64,000 bases of DNA, from assembly GCA_034112445.1 (NCBI GenBank), contig JAWUVI010000019.1, positions 62,001 through 126,000 on the forward strand. Direction: 5' to 3'. The notes beneath the pieces were generated by a model that saw only the letters and a list, made by a program, of their open reading frames with translations, searched no databases and was not told the origin of the DNA. The translations under genes and the position numbers were made by a program. Below, one piece after another: positions 8,497 through 17,509 of the stretch. Source of the stretch: Pelagadaptatus sp034112445. GTDB lineage: Bacteria > Pseudomonadota > Gammaproteobacteria > Pseudomonadales > Cellvibrionaceae. Each line of letters starts with the position of its first letter. Position 1 is the first letter of the stretch.

Positions 8497-10236
8497 TTAT
8501 TTGACACCGTCCTTCACCACCAAAATATTCTCCATAATCAAATATTCCAAATCTGATCCAAAAAACATATCCAGCGCATCAGTCGGTGAACAAATCATTG
8601 CTTCGCCGCGGCGATTTAAGGATGTGTTCATCACTACGGCATTGCCGGTGATTTTTTCCATCTCTTCCATCAGTTTGTAATACGGGTCGTTCACGCCAGG
8701 TTGTAATGCTTGGGCGCGCGAAGTACCGTCTTCGTGAACAACTTCTGGAACTCTATCTTTCCAGTCGTCATTTACTTCGAAGGTGAACGTCATATACGGT
8801 GCTGGGTGGTCGACCTTAAACATTTCAGGTGTAACACGACTCAGCATGCTCGGGCAAAACGGACGCCACTTTTCACGAAATTTAATCTGCTCATTAATCT
8901 TGTCTGCAACACCATCTACGCTTGGGCAACCTAATATTGACCGGCCGCCTAACGCCCTTGGGCCAAACTCCATGCGACCTTGAAACCAAGCCACCGGGTT
9001 ACCCGCGGCTAATATCTTAGCGATGTCTTTTGGTACGTTACGAACTTTTTTCCACTGAGGATTGCCAGGATGTTTAGCGCAGGCCGCAATCACTTCTTCT
9101 GTGGTGTAACTGGGGCCAAGATATACATGCTCTAGTTTTTCTACTGGGACTCCACGTCCTTCACTCGCGTACGCCGCTGCACCAATAGCGGTTCCCGCAT
9201 CACCTGATGCAGGTTGTACGAACAGCTCTTTTACTTCTTCACGAGCAACAATTTTTTGGTTGAATTTGACGTTCAGTGCGCAACCACCAGCAAACGCTAG
9301 TTTGCCTGTTTCTTTGATGATGTCGCCCAAATGGTAATCCATTAACTCTAAAGCCAGTTCTTCAAACAACTTTTGCATTGCCGCGGCATAATGGATATAG
9401 GGCTCATCAGCGATATCTCCTTCGCGCTTTTCACCCAGCCATTCAATCAACTTGGGTGAAAAGTAATAACCTTTGCCTTTTTCTTTATAGCGACGGAGGC
9501 CGATTACATTGGCGTATTGGGTATTGATAATTAACTCGCCATTAACAACCTTAGCCAAACGTGAAAAATCGTATTTAGTTGAATCACCATAAGGCGCCAT
9601 ACCCATGACTTTATATTCGCCGTCGAGCATCTCAAAACCTAGGAACTCCGTGATAGCGCCATACAAGCCACCAAGAGAATCTGGATCGTAGAACTCTTTG
9701 ATCTTGTGAATTTTGCCGTTTTCACCATATCCAAAAAAGGTAGTAGCGTATTCGCCTTTGCCGTCAATACCCATAATGGCGGTTTTTTCTTTAAAACCAC
9801 TGCAGTAATAAGCGCTGGCTGCATGAGACAAGTGATGCTCGACCGAATCCAATTCTATTTTTTTAGGATCAATTCCAAGCTGCTCTAACAACCATATGAT
9901 TTTATTTTTATAACGGCGATAGCGGCGATTACCATTAAATATTGCGTCTAAGGCACGATCTGGGGCATACCAATAGCGCTTAGCATAATGCCAGCGTGCT
10001 GGCTCGGTGATACTGATGGGCGCAAACGGAATCGCCACTACATCAATATCAGATGGTTTTATACCCGCATGCTCAATGCAAAATTTTGCCGACTCATAAG
10101 GCATTCTGTTTTTGGCGTGCTTATCGCGAACAAAACGCTCTTCTTCAGCGGCAGCAACCAATTTACCGTCAATATACAATGCTGCGGATGGGTCGTGATT
10201 TAAGGCACCGGACAATCCTAATACGATCAATGACAC
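8497..10236 (-). CDS. wapO: LPS core carbamoyltransferase (NodU/CmcH family)
   Basis: O-carbamoyltransferase of 579 residues. It uses carbamoyl phosphate and ATP to carbamoylate a sugar hydroxyl; in Pseudomonas the WapO-type enzyme modifies core heptose. The N-terminal YrdC/TsaD-like metal site is seen in VEHHLSHAASAYY and GIDGKGEYATT. The C-terminal NodU signature is GRMEFGPRALGGRSIL, followed by NTSLNRRGEAM. Full family length. The start is GTG with GAGG eight bases upstream. It lies 37 nt after the double-kinase gene and 6 nt before the GT4 gene. The gene is richer in GC than the genes downstream of it. Confidence 0.88.
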   Translation of the reverse strand: MSLIVLGLSGALNHDPSAALYIDGKLVAAAEEERFVRDKHAKNRMPYESAKFCIEHAGIKPSDIDVVAIPFAPISITEPARWHYAKRYWYAPDRALDAIFNGNRRYRRYKNKIIWLLEQLGIDPKKIELDSVEHHLSHAASAYYCSGFKEKTAIMGIDGKGEYATTFFGYGENGKIHKIKEFYDPDSLGGLYGAITEFLGFEMLDGEYKVMGMAPYGDSTKYDFSRLAKVVNGELIINTQYANVIGLRRYKEKGKGYYFSPKLIEWLGEKREGDIADEPYIHYAAAMQKLFEELALELMDYHLGDIIKETGKLAFAGGCALNVKFNQKIVAREEVKELFVQPASGDAGTAIGAAAYASEGRGVPVEKLEHVYLGPSYTTEEVIAACAKHPGNPQWKKVRNVPKDIAKILAAGNPVAWFQGRMEFGPRALGGRSILGCPSVDGVADKINEQIKFREKWRPFCPSMLSRVTPEMFKVDHPAPYMTFTFEVNDDWKDRVPEVVHEDGTSRAQALQPGVNDPYYKLMEEMEKITGNAVVMNTSLNRRGEAMICSPTDALDMFFGSDLEYLIMENILVVKDGVK

Positions 10237-10273
10237 GCAATTAACCTCACTTCAATTTCATGAATAGTATTCA

Positions 10274-11677
10274 TTATACGGGGCAATACCCCAGTTTTAA
10301 CCTAATCTTTTCTGAGATCACCTTGTGCTGCATAGAGTCTTCCGACCAGTTACGCAGTAGGCGCTTTATATCTTTTTCGAAGGCACTTACCCACTGTATT
10401 TCCGAGCGATGCCAAGTCACGGCATCTAAATCAATCACACTAAGGCTATCGCCCCACAATAAGTTAGTTGCTTTAAAATCTCCGTGAGTAATTTTTTCCC
10501 GGGTAAATATTTCAAGCACACTCGCAATTTGTTCCGCAACAGCGTGAGTGACATCTTCCGACTCGCAGGCCTGGACAAGATCGTTACCTATTGCACGCTC
10601 TGCCAATAAAAAACCTCGCCCCCTAAAAGGCCCAAACCGCTCCTCAAGCATAGCAACAGGCTTAGGAGTTGGCACACCCAAAACTCTTAATCGATGCCCA
10701 GCAATCCAACTATGCCACGCTCTAGTCGGACGCCAAAACCGCTTAAGCCAATGCGTAAGGCTCTTTAAGTTATAGCGCTTTAACACTAATTCACGTTCGG
10801 CGTATTCTATCAGGCCAACTGTAGCGCTGCCTCCATCTTTTAATAATTTACCTTGAGACAGCTTTGAGTCCAATTTATTAACGTTCAACCCAGAAATATC
10901 ACTACTATAGTCACGCCAAAATGATTTGAACTGACCAAGACTTTGATTCGTCTGAAACAAAGAACAATCTCGCAAGCTTTTATCCGCTAGGTCTTTAGCT
11001 CGCCATGAACGCCACGCATAAGATTTCACTACGGCTAAACGTGCTAAGTCAGGCTCTACAGAAACTCCATAGGCATCCAAGATTTTGCCTTGCCATGACT
11101 CAGGGACTTGGGCCAAAAACACGCCCAAATTATCTGCCAGTAGCGAGGCGTCTTCTACTGATACTTCTTGTATATCGGCCGCATCAACAATCCACCAGGC
11201 TTCATTGGAAAACAGGAAGTTGGCTGGATGAATATCCGCCTGAATAACACCTTGTTTATGCATCTGGGCAATAAGACTTGCCACCTGCTCAACCGACTCC
11301 GGACACACCAACTGTGAGGACAGGCCTTCGACAGAGACATCAGCCCTCTGGCTCAATGTTTCTGCAGCATCCAGCCATTCACACACAACCCACGCACCAG
11401 AGTCATTTTTACCACTGTGCAATAAAGACGGCACCGGTAAATTATTCTTATGCAGACAAGCTAAGCCCGTAATTTCTTCTGCCGCTTTACTCGCCGCTCG
11501 CTTACCTACATACAATTTTATTAATACAGTTTTATCTTGCCACTGAGCTTTAGCCACATAGCGTTTACCTGGGAGTGTGCGCAACCACTGTGTCACCTCA
11601 AAAGAATCGGAACCTAATTCTATATTAAACGGTAACTCTGGCTGCCGACCAGCTCTGCGCAACTGCTGCAAATTCAC
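10274..11677 (-). CDS. Tandem LPS kinase-fold protein (two kinase domains)
   Basis: A 467-residue protein with two kinase-like halves. The first carries a catalytic loop IQADIHPANFLF with DAAD downstream (residues about 155-180). The second carries THGDFKATNLLW and VIDLDAVTW (residues about 395-425). Both loops keep the catalytic Asp and the metal-binding Asn, so both halves could be active. It occupies the position of PA5006 in the P. aeruginosa core cluster as I recall it, between wapQ and the carbamoyltransferase, and is presumed to phosphorylate core sugars. The GTG start overlaps the wapQ stop (GTGA). The order of phosphorylation and the sites are unknown. Confidence 0.75.
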   Translation of the reverse strand: MNLQQLRRAGRQPELPFNIELGSDSFEVTQWLRTLPGKRYVAKAQWQDKTVLIKLYVGKRAASKAAEEITGLACLHKNNLPVPSLLHSGKNDSGAWVVCEWLDAAETLSQRADVSVEGLSSQLVCPESVEQVASLIAQMHKQGVIQADIHPANFLFSNEAWWIVDAADIQEVSVEDASLLADNLGVFLAQVPESWQGKILDAYGVSVEPDLARLAVVKSYAWRSWRAKDLADKSLRDCSLFQTNQSLGQFKSFWRDYSSDISGLNVNKLDSKLSQGKLLKDGGSATVGLIEYAERELVLKRYNLKSLTHWLKRFWRPTRAWHSWIAGHRLRVLGVPTPKPVAMLEERFGPFRGRGFLLAERAIGNDLVQACESEDVTHAVAEQIASVLEIFTREKITHGDFKATNLLWGDSLSVIDLDAVTWHRSEIQWVSAFEKDIKRLLRNWSEDSMQHKVISEKIRLKLGYCPV

Positions 11678-12441
11678 GGACGGGTATCCTTATCGTTTTT
11701 ACGCCGATAAAAACTTTCAACAAAGCTTTCAACACTTAACCCCAATTCATTAAAGGTTAAATAATGCTCTAAAAACTCTTGTCTTTCTGAATCAGAAAAA
11801 ATCATACAACGGCGTAACAGCGCTGACAGATCAGCAATACATTCACGCTTACGCAGCCATTGATAACGAGTTTTTTCTAAATCAATTAACCTAGCCGAAG
11901 GTACTAACGATAAGTTGATGTATATATGCTTGGGGTATAAACAATGATGGGTAAAACGAGCTTTATGCAAACGTCCAATTAACTCCGCAATCACGTGCAA
12001 ATACTCAGTGCGCTCGCTCACCGTCAATTCAGACCACTGACCAAGCACGTCATCCATAGGTACATAATTATCTAAGGAACGTGTAATTAAAATAGCCTGA
12101 TATTCACCTGCGGATTTAACTTCAGAATAATAAACGGCATCAAGCGCTGCTATCGCATTATTTTCATACGCTTTTATATTTCGGTATTCTCTAGCAAAAG
12201 TCGGTTCACCAAGAGGCCTCTGCCAGCTTCTTGATAGGTGATTCGACTGGCGTTTAATATAAAAAATATGTTCTTGGGCGTTTTCACCCACCAAAACCAA
12301 TCGGCACACGCTACTCCAACCACCACGTTCACGATTGGGTGTATCTACCGGCTCTAAATCTAGCTGCCAAAGCTTTTCATAGCTATTCAAATCAGACAGC
12401 TTCAATAAATTCGAAAAATCAGAGGTGCAATAGTCATTCAT
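11674..12441 (-). CDS. wapQ: WapQ-like inner-core heptose kinase family protein
   Basis: Kinase-fold protein of 255 residues in the LPS kinase (Kdo/WaaP) family. The catalytic-loop position reads FTHHCLYPKHIYI, followed by RLIDLEKTR. The HRD aspartate is thus replaced by cysteine, while the DFG-equivalent aspartate is kept. GEPTFAREYRNIKAYE in the N-lobe supplies the conserved Glu region. It follows wapP by 2 nt and overlaps the next kinase gene by 4 nt. By position and size it matches P. aeruginosa wapQ, which with waaP and wapP decorates heptose with phosphate. Whether it is catalytic, or a partner of the other kinases, cannot be told from sequence. Confidence 0.75.
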   Translation of the reverse strand: MNDYCTSDFSNLLKLSDLNSYEKLWQLDLEPVDTPNRERGGWSSVCRLVLVGENAQEHIFYIKRQSNHLSRSWQRPLGEPTFAREYRNIKAYENNAIAALDAVYYSEVKSAGEYQAILITRSLDNYVPMDDVLGQWSELTVSERTEYLHVIAELIGRLHKARFTHHCLYPKHIYINLSLVPSARLIDLEKTRYQWLRKRECIADLSALLRRCMIFSDSERQEFLEHYLTFNELGLSVESFVESFYRRKNDKDTRP

Positions 12442-12443
12442 TT

Positions 12444-13187
12444 TTAATCACGCCCTCGAAAAAATCTCACGATTTTATTGATGTGCTTTTTATCAAGCGT
12501 TTGGATTTTTTTTATTTGAGCGTATAAAAAATAGAAATGTAATCTTTGTGTGGCAGACAGTGTTGTTGAGCCTATTTTATCCAAACAAGCCAAGTCTTTA
12601 ATGCGACGATATTCAAAAAGCGGTCCCCACCAAAACATTCCCGAAGGGCAATCAATTAAATGCACTTGTGGCTCAGGGGTTGTATTAACAACCAAAATAT
12701 TACGCCACTTCCAATCGTTGTGCGCAAAGTTATGCTGATGCATAACGCGAGTGGAACGTGCCACTTGCTGCAGCACCGAATTGAGCCATTGCCTATCATG
12801 AAACAATGCAGATTTTTCACCCGCTAATTCAGCCAAATCAATAGAGTCTTTTATTTCTCGGGTAATCACCACACCACGACGTGGCGGCGAAAAAAGTCCG
12901 TCTTCACCATAAGCCACCACTTCAGCAGCAGGTAAGCCCCAGCGTTTAAAACGAATCAAATTTTGCCATTCACGCTTCGCTTTACTGATACCTATAAATT
13001 CAGCCAAACCTTCACCAGCTCGACGGTAGCGCTTTATATAATAACCAACACCATCTAGAATTATTTTATCTACAGCACATAAAGAACTGGTGGTAATTGA
13101 TTCACCCTGTAATGCAAATACAGATTCTAGCGATGAAAATGCTTGTCGAGCCTCGACCAGATCCGATGAAATATTATTGACCCACAT
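12444..13187 (-). CDS. wapP: WapP-like inner-core heptose kinase
   Basis: LPS kinase of 247 residues. The catalytic loop is FAHNDWKWRNILV (Asp base, Asn metal ligand) and VHLIDCPSG is the DFG counterpart. YYIKRYRRAGEG in the N-lobe carries the putative ATP-binding lysine. Its ATG shares one base with the waaP stop (TAATG), so translation is coupled. In P. aeruginosa WapP phosphorylates heptose II after WaaP has acted on heptose I. The order waaG-waaP-wapP-wapQ here is the same, which supports the assignment. Confidence 0.8.
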   Translation of the reverse strand: MWVNNISSDLVEARQAFSSLESVFALQGESITTSSLCAVDKIILDGVGYYIKRYRRAGEGLAEFIGISKAKREWQNLIRFKRWGLPAAEVVAYGEDGLFSPPRRGVVITREIKDSIDLAELAGEKSALFHDRQWLNSVLQQVARSTRVMHQHNFAHNDWKWRNILVVNTTPEPQVHLIDCPSGMFWWGPLFEYRRIKDLACLDKIGSTTLSATQRLHFYFLYAQIKKIQTLDKKHINKIVRFFRGRD

Positions 13188-13987
13188 TAAAGTAAAATTC
13201 CCTTGCGCAAAGCTTTCTGATAAAGCTTATTCGCCTTACGTTCCACCTCAACCCATAATTTGTTATCACGACTCAAAGCTTCTCGAAGATTTCCGTTGGA
13301 ATAGTATTTAATAAACCTCAACTTATCACGCTGTGTTAATGGTACGTCTATAGCGGAGTAATAAAGGCTAGCAAGATCTTTCAACAACCAGCGATAAGGG
13401 ATTTTTTTATGGATAAGCGCGCGATGAAGATCAATGAGCGCCAAATCTGGAAACTGTTTTTCTGACTTTTGTTTTAATAAAAAATGGCAAATATAAAAGT
13501 CACGATGATTAACACCCGCTTGATGCATTTTTTTGGTCATGTCACAAACCGTCATCAGTATTTTTCTTTTTTCTAAAACGGTTGGGCTTTTTTCGCGCCA
13601 CTCGATCGCCAATTCTTCTAATGATACAGATGGCTCTATTGCATCAGTGATAATGAACGATTCTTGTTGAGCGGGATTACCGCCACGCTCTCCAAAGGCT
13701 GCCATTGACATAGTACCGACACCAACTTCTGACAGCTTCTCAATAGCTTCTTTTTCGTTTTTAGCACCTAAAATTGGCAAACGTAATTGCAGTAAATTTT
13801 TAAAAATTTCTTTCCAACCAATTCCCTTATGAGATTTTAAAAAATAACTTTTCCCGTTTTTTTCAAAACGCAATGTGCGACGACCTTCTAGCTCGCGATA
13901 AACTTTTCCTTGAATTTTATCTACTTCTTGAAAGGCGTCTTTACCAGACCATACCGCTGCATATTCTTCACGGAGAATGATCGTCAT
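13187..13987 (-). CDS. waaP: LPS heptose I kinase WaaP
   Basis: ATP-dependent inner-core kinase of 266 residues that phosphorylates heptose I; in P. aeruginosa it is essential for LPS export. Visible are the N-lobe KSYFLKSHKGIGWKEIFKNL, the acidic AKNEKEAIEKL helix, the diagnostic catalytic loop NHRDFYICHFLL and LIDLHRA. Length matches the family. The ATG overlaps the waaG stop by 4 nt (ATGA), the usual waaG-waaP coupling. Inner-core phosphate supports outer-membrane stability through divalent cation bridges. Confidence 0.92.
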   Translation of the reverse strand: MTIILREEYAAVWSGKDAFQEVDKIQGKVYRELEGRRTLRFEKNGKSYFLKSHKGIGWKEIFKNLLQLRLPILGAKNEKEAIEKLSEVGVGTMSMAAFGERGGNPAQQESFIITDAIEPSVSLEELAIEWREKSPTVLEKRKILMTVCDMTKKMHQAGVNHRDFYICHFLLKQKSEKQFPDLALIDLHRALIHKKIPYRWLLKDLASLYYSAIDVPLTQRDKLRFIKYYSNGNLREALSRDNKLWVEVERKANKLYQKALRKGILL

Positions 13988-15120
13988 GAAGATTCTCCTT
14001 GAGCTACTTCAATTATTTTTTCGGCTGCCACTTCAGGCATACCATAAACATCTGTCGACTGAGAGAATTGCTTACCTCTCTCACGCCATAAATCCCACTG
14101 AGACAAATCTTGCTCCAATAAAACCTGCATATTGCGCTCTAACATCGCCTCGGAAAATGGAGAGGCTAACACCGCACCCATATCAGCATCTTGTATGTAA
14201 TGAGCATAGCCACACACATCCGTCGCCAAAACAGGTAAGCCTGCCACTAGTGATTCCACCAATACGGTGCCCGTATTTTCATGCCGAGCTGGATGCAGCA
14301 ATAAATCAGAACCTAACAAGAATCTAGGCACGTCATCACGACCGGCAAAAACGGTAAACTGACCACGCAAACCTAACTTTTTAACCTGCCGTAAAATGCT
14401 CTTAGGGTTATCTTGGCCGATGACAAATAATCGGGTTTTATTGCGCAATGCAATTGGTAATCGAGCCCACGCATTAACACTGCGATCAACCCCTTTGGTT
14501 TTAAAACCAGAACCAACCATAAGCAATATTTTTTCATCGCCGGCAACATTAAACTCTCGGCGAAAATCCGCTCGGATTTCATCGGCATTTTCGGGGGCGA
14601 TGCGATCTCTGGCAATGCCAGGTGGGAGCATATGTAAACGTTCAGATTGGGTATGGTAAAAATTCTGAAAAATAGGCTTTTGCAGATCAGAAATCATTAA
14701 TATTTCAGTATTGCTTTGTTCCCCAAACACCGCATTTTCATAGCTATGAAAATGCTTGTAACGCGACCCCATTCGATACACTTTACCATAGAGCTCTGTC
14801 ACTCGATGCTCATAACAACCATCGGCCGCATAATAGACATCTAGGTTTGGCATTTTATTAAAGCCAACCAATACATCCACTGGATTTTTCGCGATATGAG
14901 ATTTAACTTGAGCGGTAAAATATTTATTCTTCGCTTGGCTGCTTAGACCTTTCTTGGGAATCAATTGCAACTCTAACCAATCGGGAATATCACCCTGCCA
15001 GGCAAACGCATAGACACGAATATCATGACCACGGCTATGACACTCTTGAGCAATGCGAAAAAAATCTCGCTGCAGACCGCCAAAAGGAAAATACTTATAA
15101 AGAGCAAATGCCAGCTTCAC
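13984..15120 (-). CDS. waaG: LPS core glucosyltransferase I WaaG
   Basis: GT4 enzyme of 378 residues that adds the first hexose (glucose in enterics, galactosamine in Pseudomonas) to heptose II at the inner membrane. The N-terminus MKLAFALYKYFPFGGLQRD is the WaaG acceptor-side signature. ILLMVGSGFKTKGVDRS and HPARHENTGTVLVESLVAGLPVLAT (EX7E-type) form the nucleotide-sugar site. The start codon is GTG at 15120. The 113-nt space before it, after waaC, is the largest gap inside the LPS run and could house an internal promoter, though none was clear. Confidence 0.93.
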   Translation of the reverse strand: MKLAFALYKYFPFGGLQRDFFRIAQECHSRGHDIRVYAFAWQGDIPDWLELQLIPKKGLSSQAKNKYFTAQVKSHIAKNPVDVLVGFNKMPNLDVYYAADGCYEHRVTELYGKVYRMGSRYKHFHSYENAVFGEQSNTEILMISDLQKPIFQNFYHTQSERLHMLPPGIARDRIAPENADEIRADFRREFNVAGDEKILLMVGSGFKTKGVDRSVNAWARLPIALRNKTRLFVIGQDNPKSILRQVKKLGLRGQFTVFAGRDDVPRFLLGSDLLLHPARHENTGTVLVESLVAGLPVLATDVCGYAHYIQDADMGAVLASPFSEAMLERNMQVLLEQDLSQWDLWRERGKQFSQSTDVYGMPEVAAEKIIEVAQGESS

Positions 15121-15233
15121 GACAAACCCATTCTTTAGTAATGGTGATGATTATAAAGGTGCTAGTTAAACTAGATGAACCTCAAATATAGCAACAGTTT
15201 AGATCAATAATTATCTATGTGTTCACGACTACA

Positions 15234-16226
15234 CTAGGGCAATAACAACTGTAGCTTTTGCATAACATGAGCAACCGTTAAAGGCGCAAATACCGGTGGA
15301 TCAACCTCTACATTAACCGCTGGCATTTGATTTGCGCATAAATGTATTTGGTTTTCACCGTAGGCTCCAATCAAACCCGGATCGGTAGGCCCATAAAGTG
15401 AAACAGTAGGAATATTCAGTGCGGCACTTAAATGCCCCAATCCAGTGTCGACGGCAACCACTGCGTCCGCATGAGACAAAACACCTGCAACACCGAATAT
15501 AGACAACTTAGGCAGCACTTCTACACCCTCAATGCCCTTAGCAATACACTCCGCTCTCAATCGTTCAACTTCATTACCCCAAGGGATTCGAACTTTAAGA
15601 CCTTGCTCGGTCAACTGCTCTGCCATAGCTTTCCAATATATTTCTGGATAATGCTTATCGGCTCTTGTTGTGCCGTGTAAAAACACGACGTTTGTCGCTA
15701 CCGGCGTACCAGCGCAAAACACTTCACGTTTGAGACCATAGTCTCCTTTAGTTTCAGGCTTTTCATACCCAAGCGCTTGAGCAAACAGATTGCGTACCCG
15801 CTCAACCGCATGCATATCTTTACTCACTCGATATTTATGCTGATAGGCAAAGCGCGCCCAAGATTCACGGATAGAATGTTTGTCGTATCCGGCCGCAGGC
15901 GCTTTAACACGGCGGCATACCCATGCACTTTTCATTAAACCTTGAGCATCAATAACCAAATCATAATGATGCTTACGAACGGTATTTTTAAATTGTTTCC
16001 ACTCGGTAGAGCCAGAAGTTTGAAATAAATTTTTGCGCCACCGACGAATAGCGACTGGGATCACGTCGCTTACACCGGCATGCCATTTTGGTATTTCTGC
16101 AAAAGCTTCTTCTACCACCCAGTCAAATTCGACATCGGGACAAGCGCGCTTGGCATCTGTTAACGCAGGCAACGTGTGAATTATGTCGCCCATTGAAGAT
16201 GTTTTTACAATCAATACTCTTCGCAC
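15234..16226 (-). CDS. waaC: Lipopolysaccharide heptosyltransferase I WaaC
   Basis: GT9 enzyme of 330 residues that transfers L,D-heptose from ADP-heptose to Kdo. The true start is the GTG at 16226 (VRRVLIVKTSSMGDIIHTLPAL), which shares one base with the waaF stop codon; a longer in-frame extension would run inside waaF and has no family counterpart. VAVDTGLGHLSAAL and PTVSLYGPTDPGLIG form the ADP-heptose-binding region, and VVFLHGTTRADKHYPE is also typical. The one-base overlap implies translational coupling to waaF. Confidence 0.93.
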   Translation of the reverse strand: MRRVLIVKTSSMGDIIHTLPALTDAKRACPDVEFDWVVEEAFAEIPKWHAGVSDVIPVAIRRWRKNLFQTSGSTEWKQFKNTVRKHHYDLVIDAQGLMKSAWVCRRVKAPAAGYDKHSIRESWARFAYQHKYRVSKDMHAVERVRNLFAQALGYEKPETKGDYGLKREVFCAGTPVATNVVFLHGTTRADKHYPEIYWKAMAEQLTEQGLKVRIPWGNEVERLRAECIAKGIEGVEVLPKLSIFGVAGVLSHADAVVAVDTGLGHLSAALNIPTVSLYGPTDPGLIGAYGENQIHLCANQMPAVNVEVDPPVFAPLTVAHVMQKLQLLLP

Positions 16227-17296
16227 TAATTTGCCCCCAAAGACGTGACATTTACCGCTACGCTGGCTGTTTCTTCTAGCAACTCTGACAGCGCATCCAA
16301 CACCTGACTCGGCAGTAAAAACTTCAAACATTTTAAATGATGTTCTGGGCATTCACGCTCAAAACAAGGCCCACAATCCACATCCAATGCCACGATTCTT
16401 ACACTTTCAGATAGCGGCGGAGTAAAGTCCGGTGAAGTTGAACCATAGACAACCACCAACGGTTTTTGCAAGGCTGCAGCAATGTGCATCAGCCCTGAAT
16501 CATTACTGATAACCGCGTCCGCTTGCGCCAACAAATCAATGGCATCGGCCAATTGGGTTTTACCTGCCAGCACTTCACAGTGCTCGGCTAATTCAGATCC
16601 CAACTGCTCTTGAATAGAATTCGCCACTGACTCATCTTTGGCTGAACCCAACAACCAAACTTGCCAGCCTTGAGAAATTTTCTCCCGCGCCACGGCCGTA
16701 TAATGCTCTTCTGGCCAGCGCTTAGCTGGGCCAAATTCAGCGCCAGGGCAAAGCGCCAATATTGGACGTTTCTTAGTTAGATTAAACTCAGACCGCAAAG
16801 CTTTAACTCTTTCCTGATCAACCTGTAAGCTCGGCTGTGGTAGTGGTTTTTCTAGAATGGCCCCTTTAGGTTGCGCCAATGCAACAAACCGCTCAACCAT
16901 CAACGGATAATACGCTTTGTTAAGCTTGCGCGAGTCATTCAGCAAACCGTAGCGCATTTCACCAAGCCAACCGGTGCGAACAGGGATTTTTGCAAAGAAA
17001 GGAATTAAGGCTGATTTCAACGAGTTGGGCAGCACAATCGCTTGGTCGTATTGCCCTATTAATGTTTTTGCTAACTCTCGACGCTCTTTTAACAACAGCT
17101 CGCCATGACCCACCGGCATATCAATACTGGCTCGGACTTGTGGCATACGCTCTATGATGGGCCGACTCCAAGCAGGAGCTAAAACATCAATATCGGCATT
17201 CGGATAGCGATCTTGTAAGGCCATAAATAAAGCTTGCGCCATCACCATATCGCCAACCCAAGATGGGCCAATGATTAATATTCTACGGTTCCCCAT
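16226..17296 (-). CDS. waaF: Lipopolysaccharide heptosyltransferase II WaaF
   Basis: GT9 enzyme of about 356 residues adding the second heptose. The ATG at 17296 (MGNRRILIIGPSWVGDMVMAQ) matches the family N-terminus; a GTG four codons upstream is possible. LALCPGAEFGPAKRWPEEHY and VISNDSGLMHIAAALQKPLVVVYGSTSPDFTPP are the conserved ADP-heptose motifs. It is the first gene of the 13-gene LPS run and is divergent from ilvE, so the 17297-17509 gap must hold the operon promoter. A CGPCFERECPEHH cysteine-rich segment near the C-terminus is a usual WaaF feature. Confidence 0.94.
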   Translation of the reverse strand: MGNRRILIIGPSWVGDMVMAQALFMALQDRYPNADIDVLAPAWSRPIIERMPQVRASIDMPVGHGELLLKERRELAKTLIGQYDQAIVLPNSLKSALIPFFAKIPVRTGWLGEMRYGLLNDSRKLNKAYYPLMVERFVALAQPKGAILEKPLPQPSLQVDQERVKALRSEFNLTKKRPILALCPGAEFGPAKRWPEEHYTAVAREKISQGWQVWLLGSAKDESVANSIQEQLGSELAEHCEVLAGKTQLADAIDLLAQADAVISNDSGLMHIAAALQKPLVVVYGSTSPDFTPPLSESVRIVALDVDCGPCFERECPEHHLKCLKFLLPSQVLDALSELLEETASVAVNVTSLGAN

Positions 17297-17509
17297 CAAT
17301 GTTTTCACCCACCAAAGCTATCGAGATTATAGTCGTCATACTACCTTATTAATCGCACACCAGTCACCGGCAATCTCCTACAAAAATAGATTTCTCCTGT
17401 ATACTCACTCTCCTAAGCATTCAGTATTCCATTTTTATGTCAGGCTATTTACAATCAACTCTCTAATACTGACTTCCATACTAACAACCTATAATTTGGG
17501 ACAACCCTT

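Noticed and set aside
17400..17405. TATACT as -10 box of a promoter toward ilvE
   Set aside because: The -35 region 17 bp upstream (CCTACA) matches the consensus at only three of six positions.
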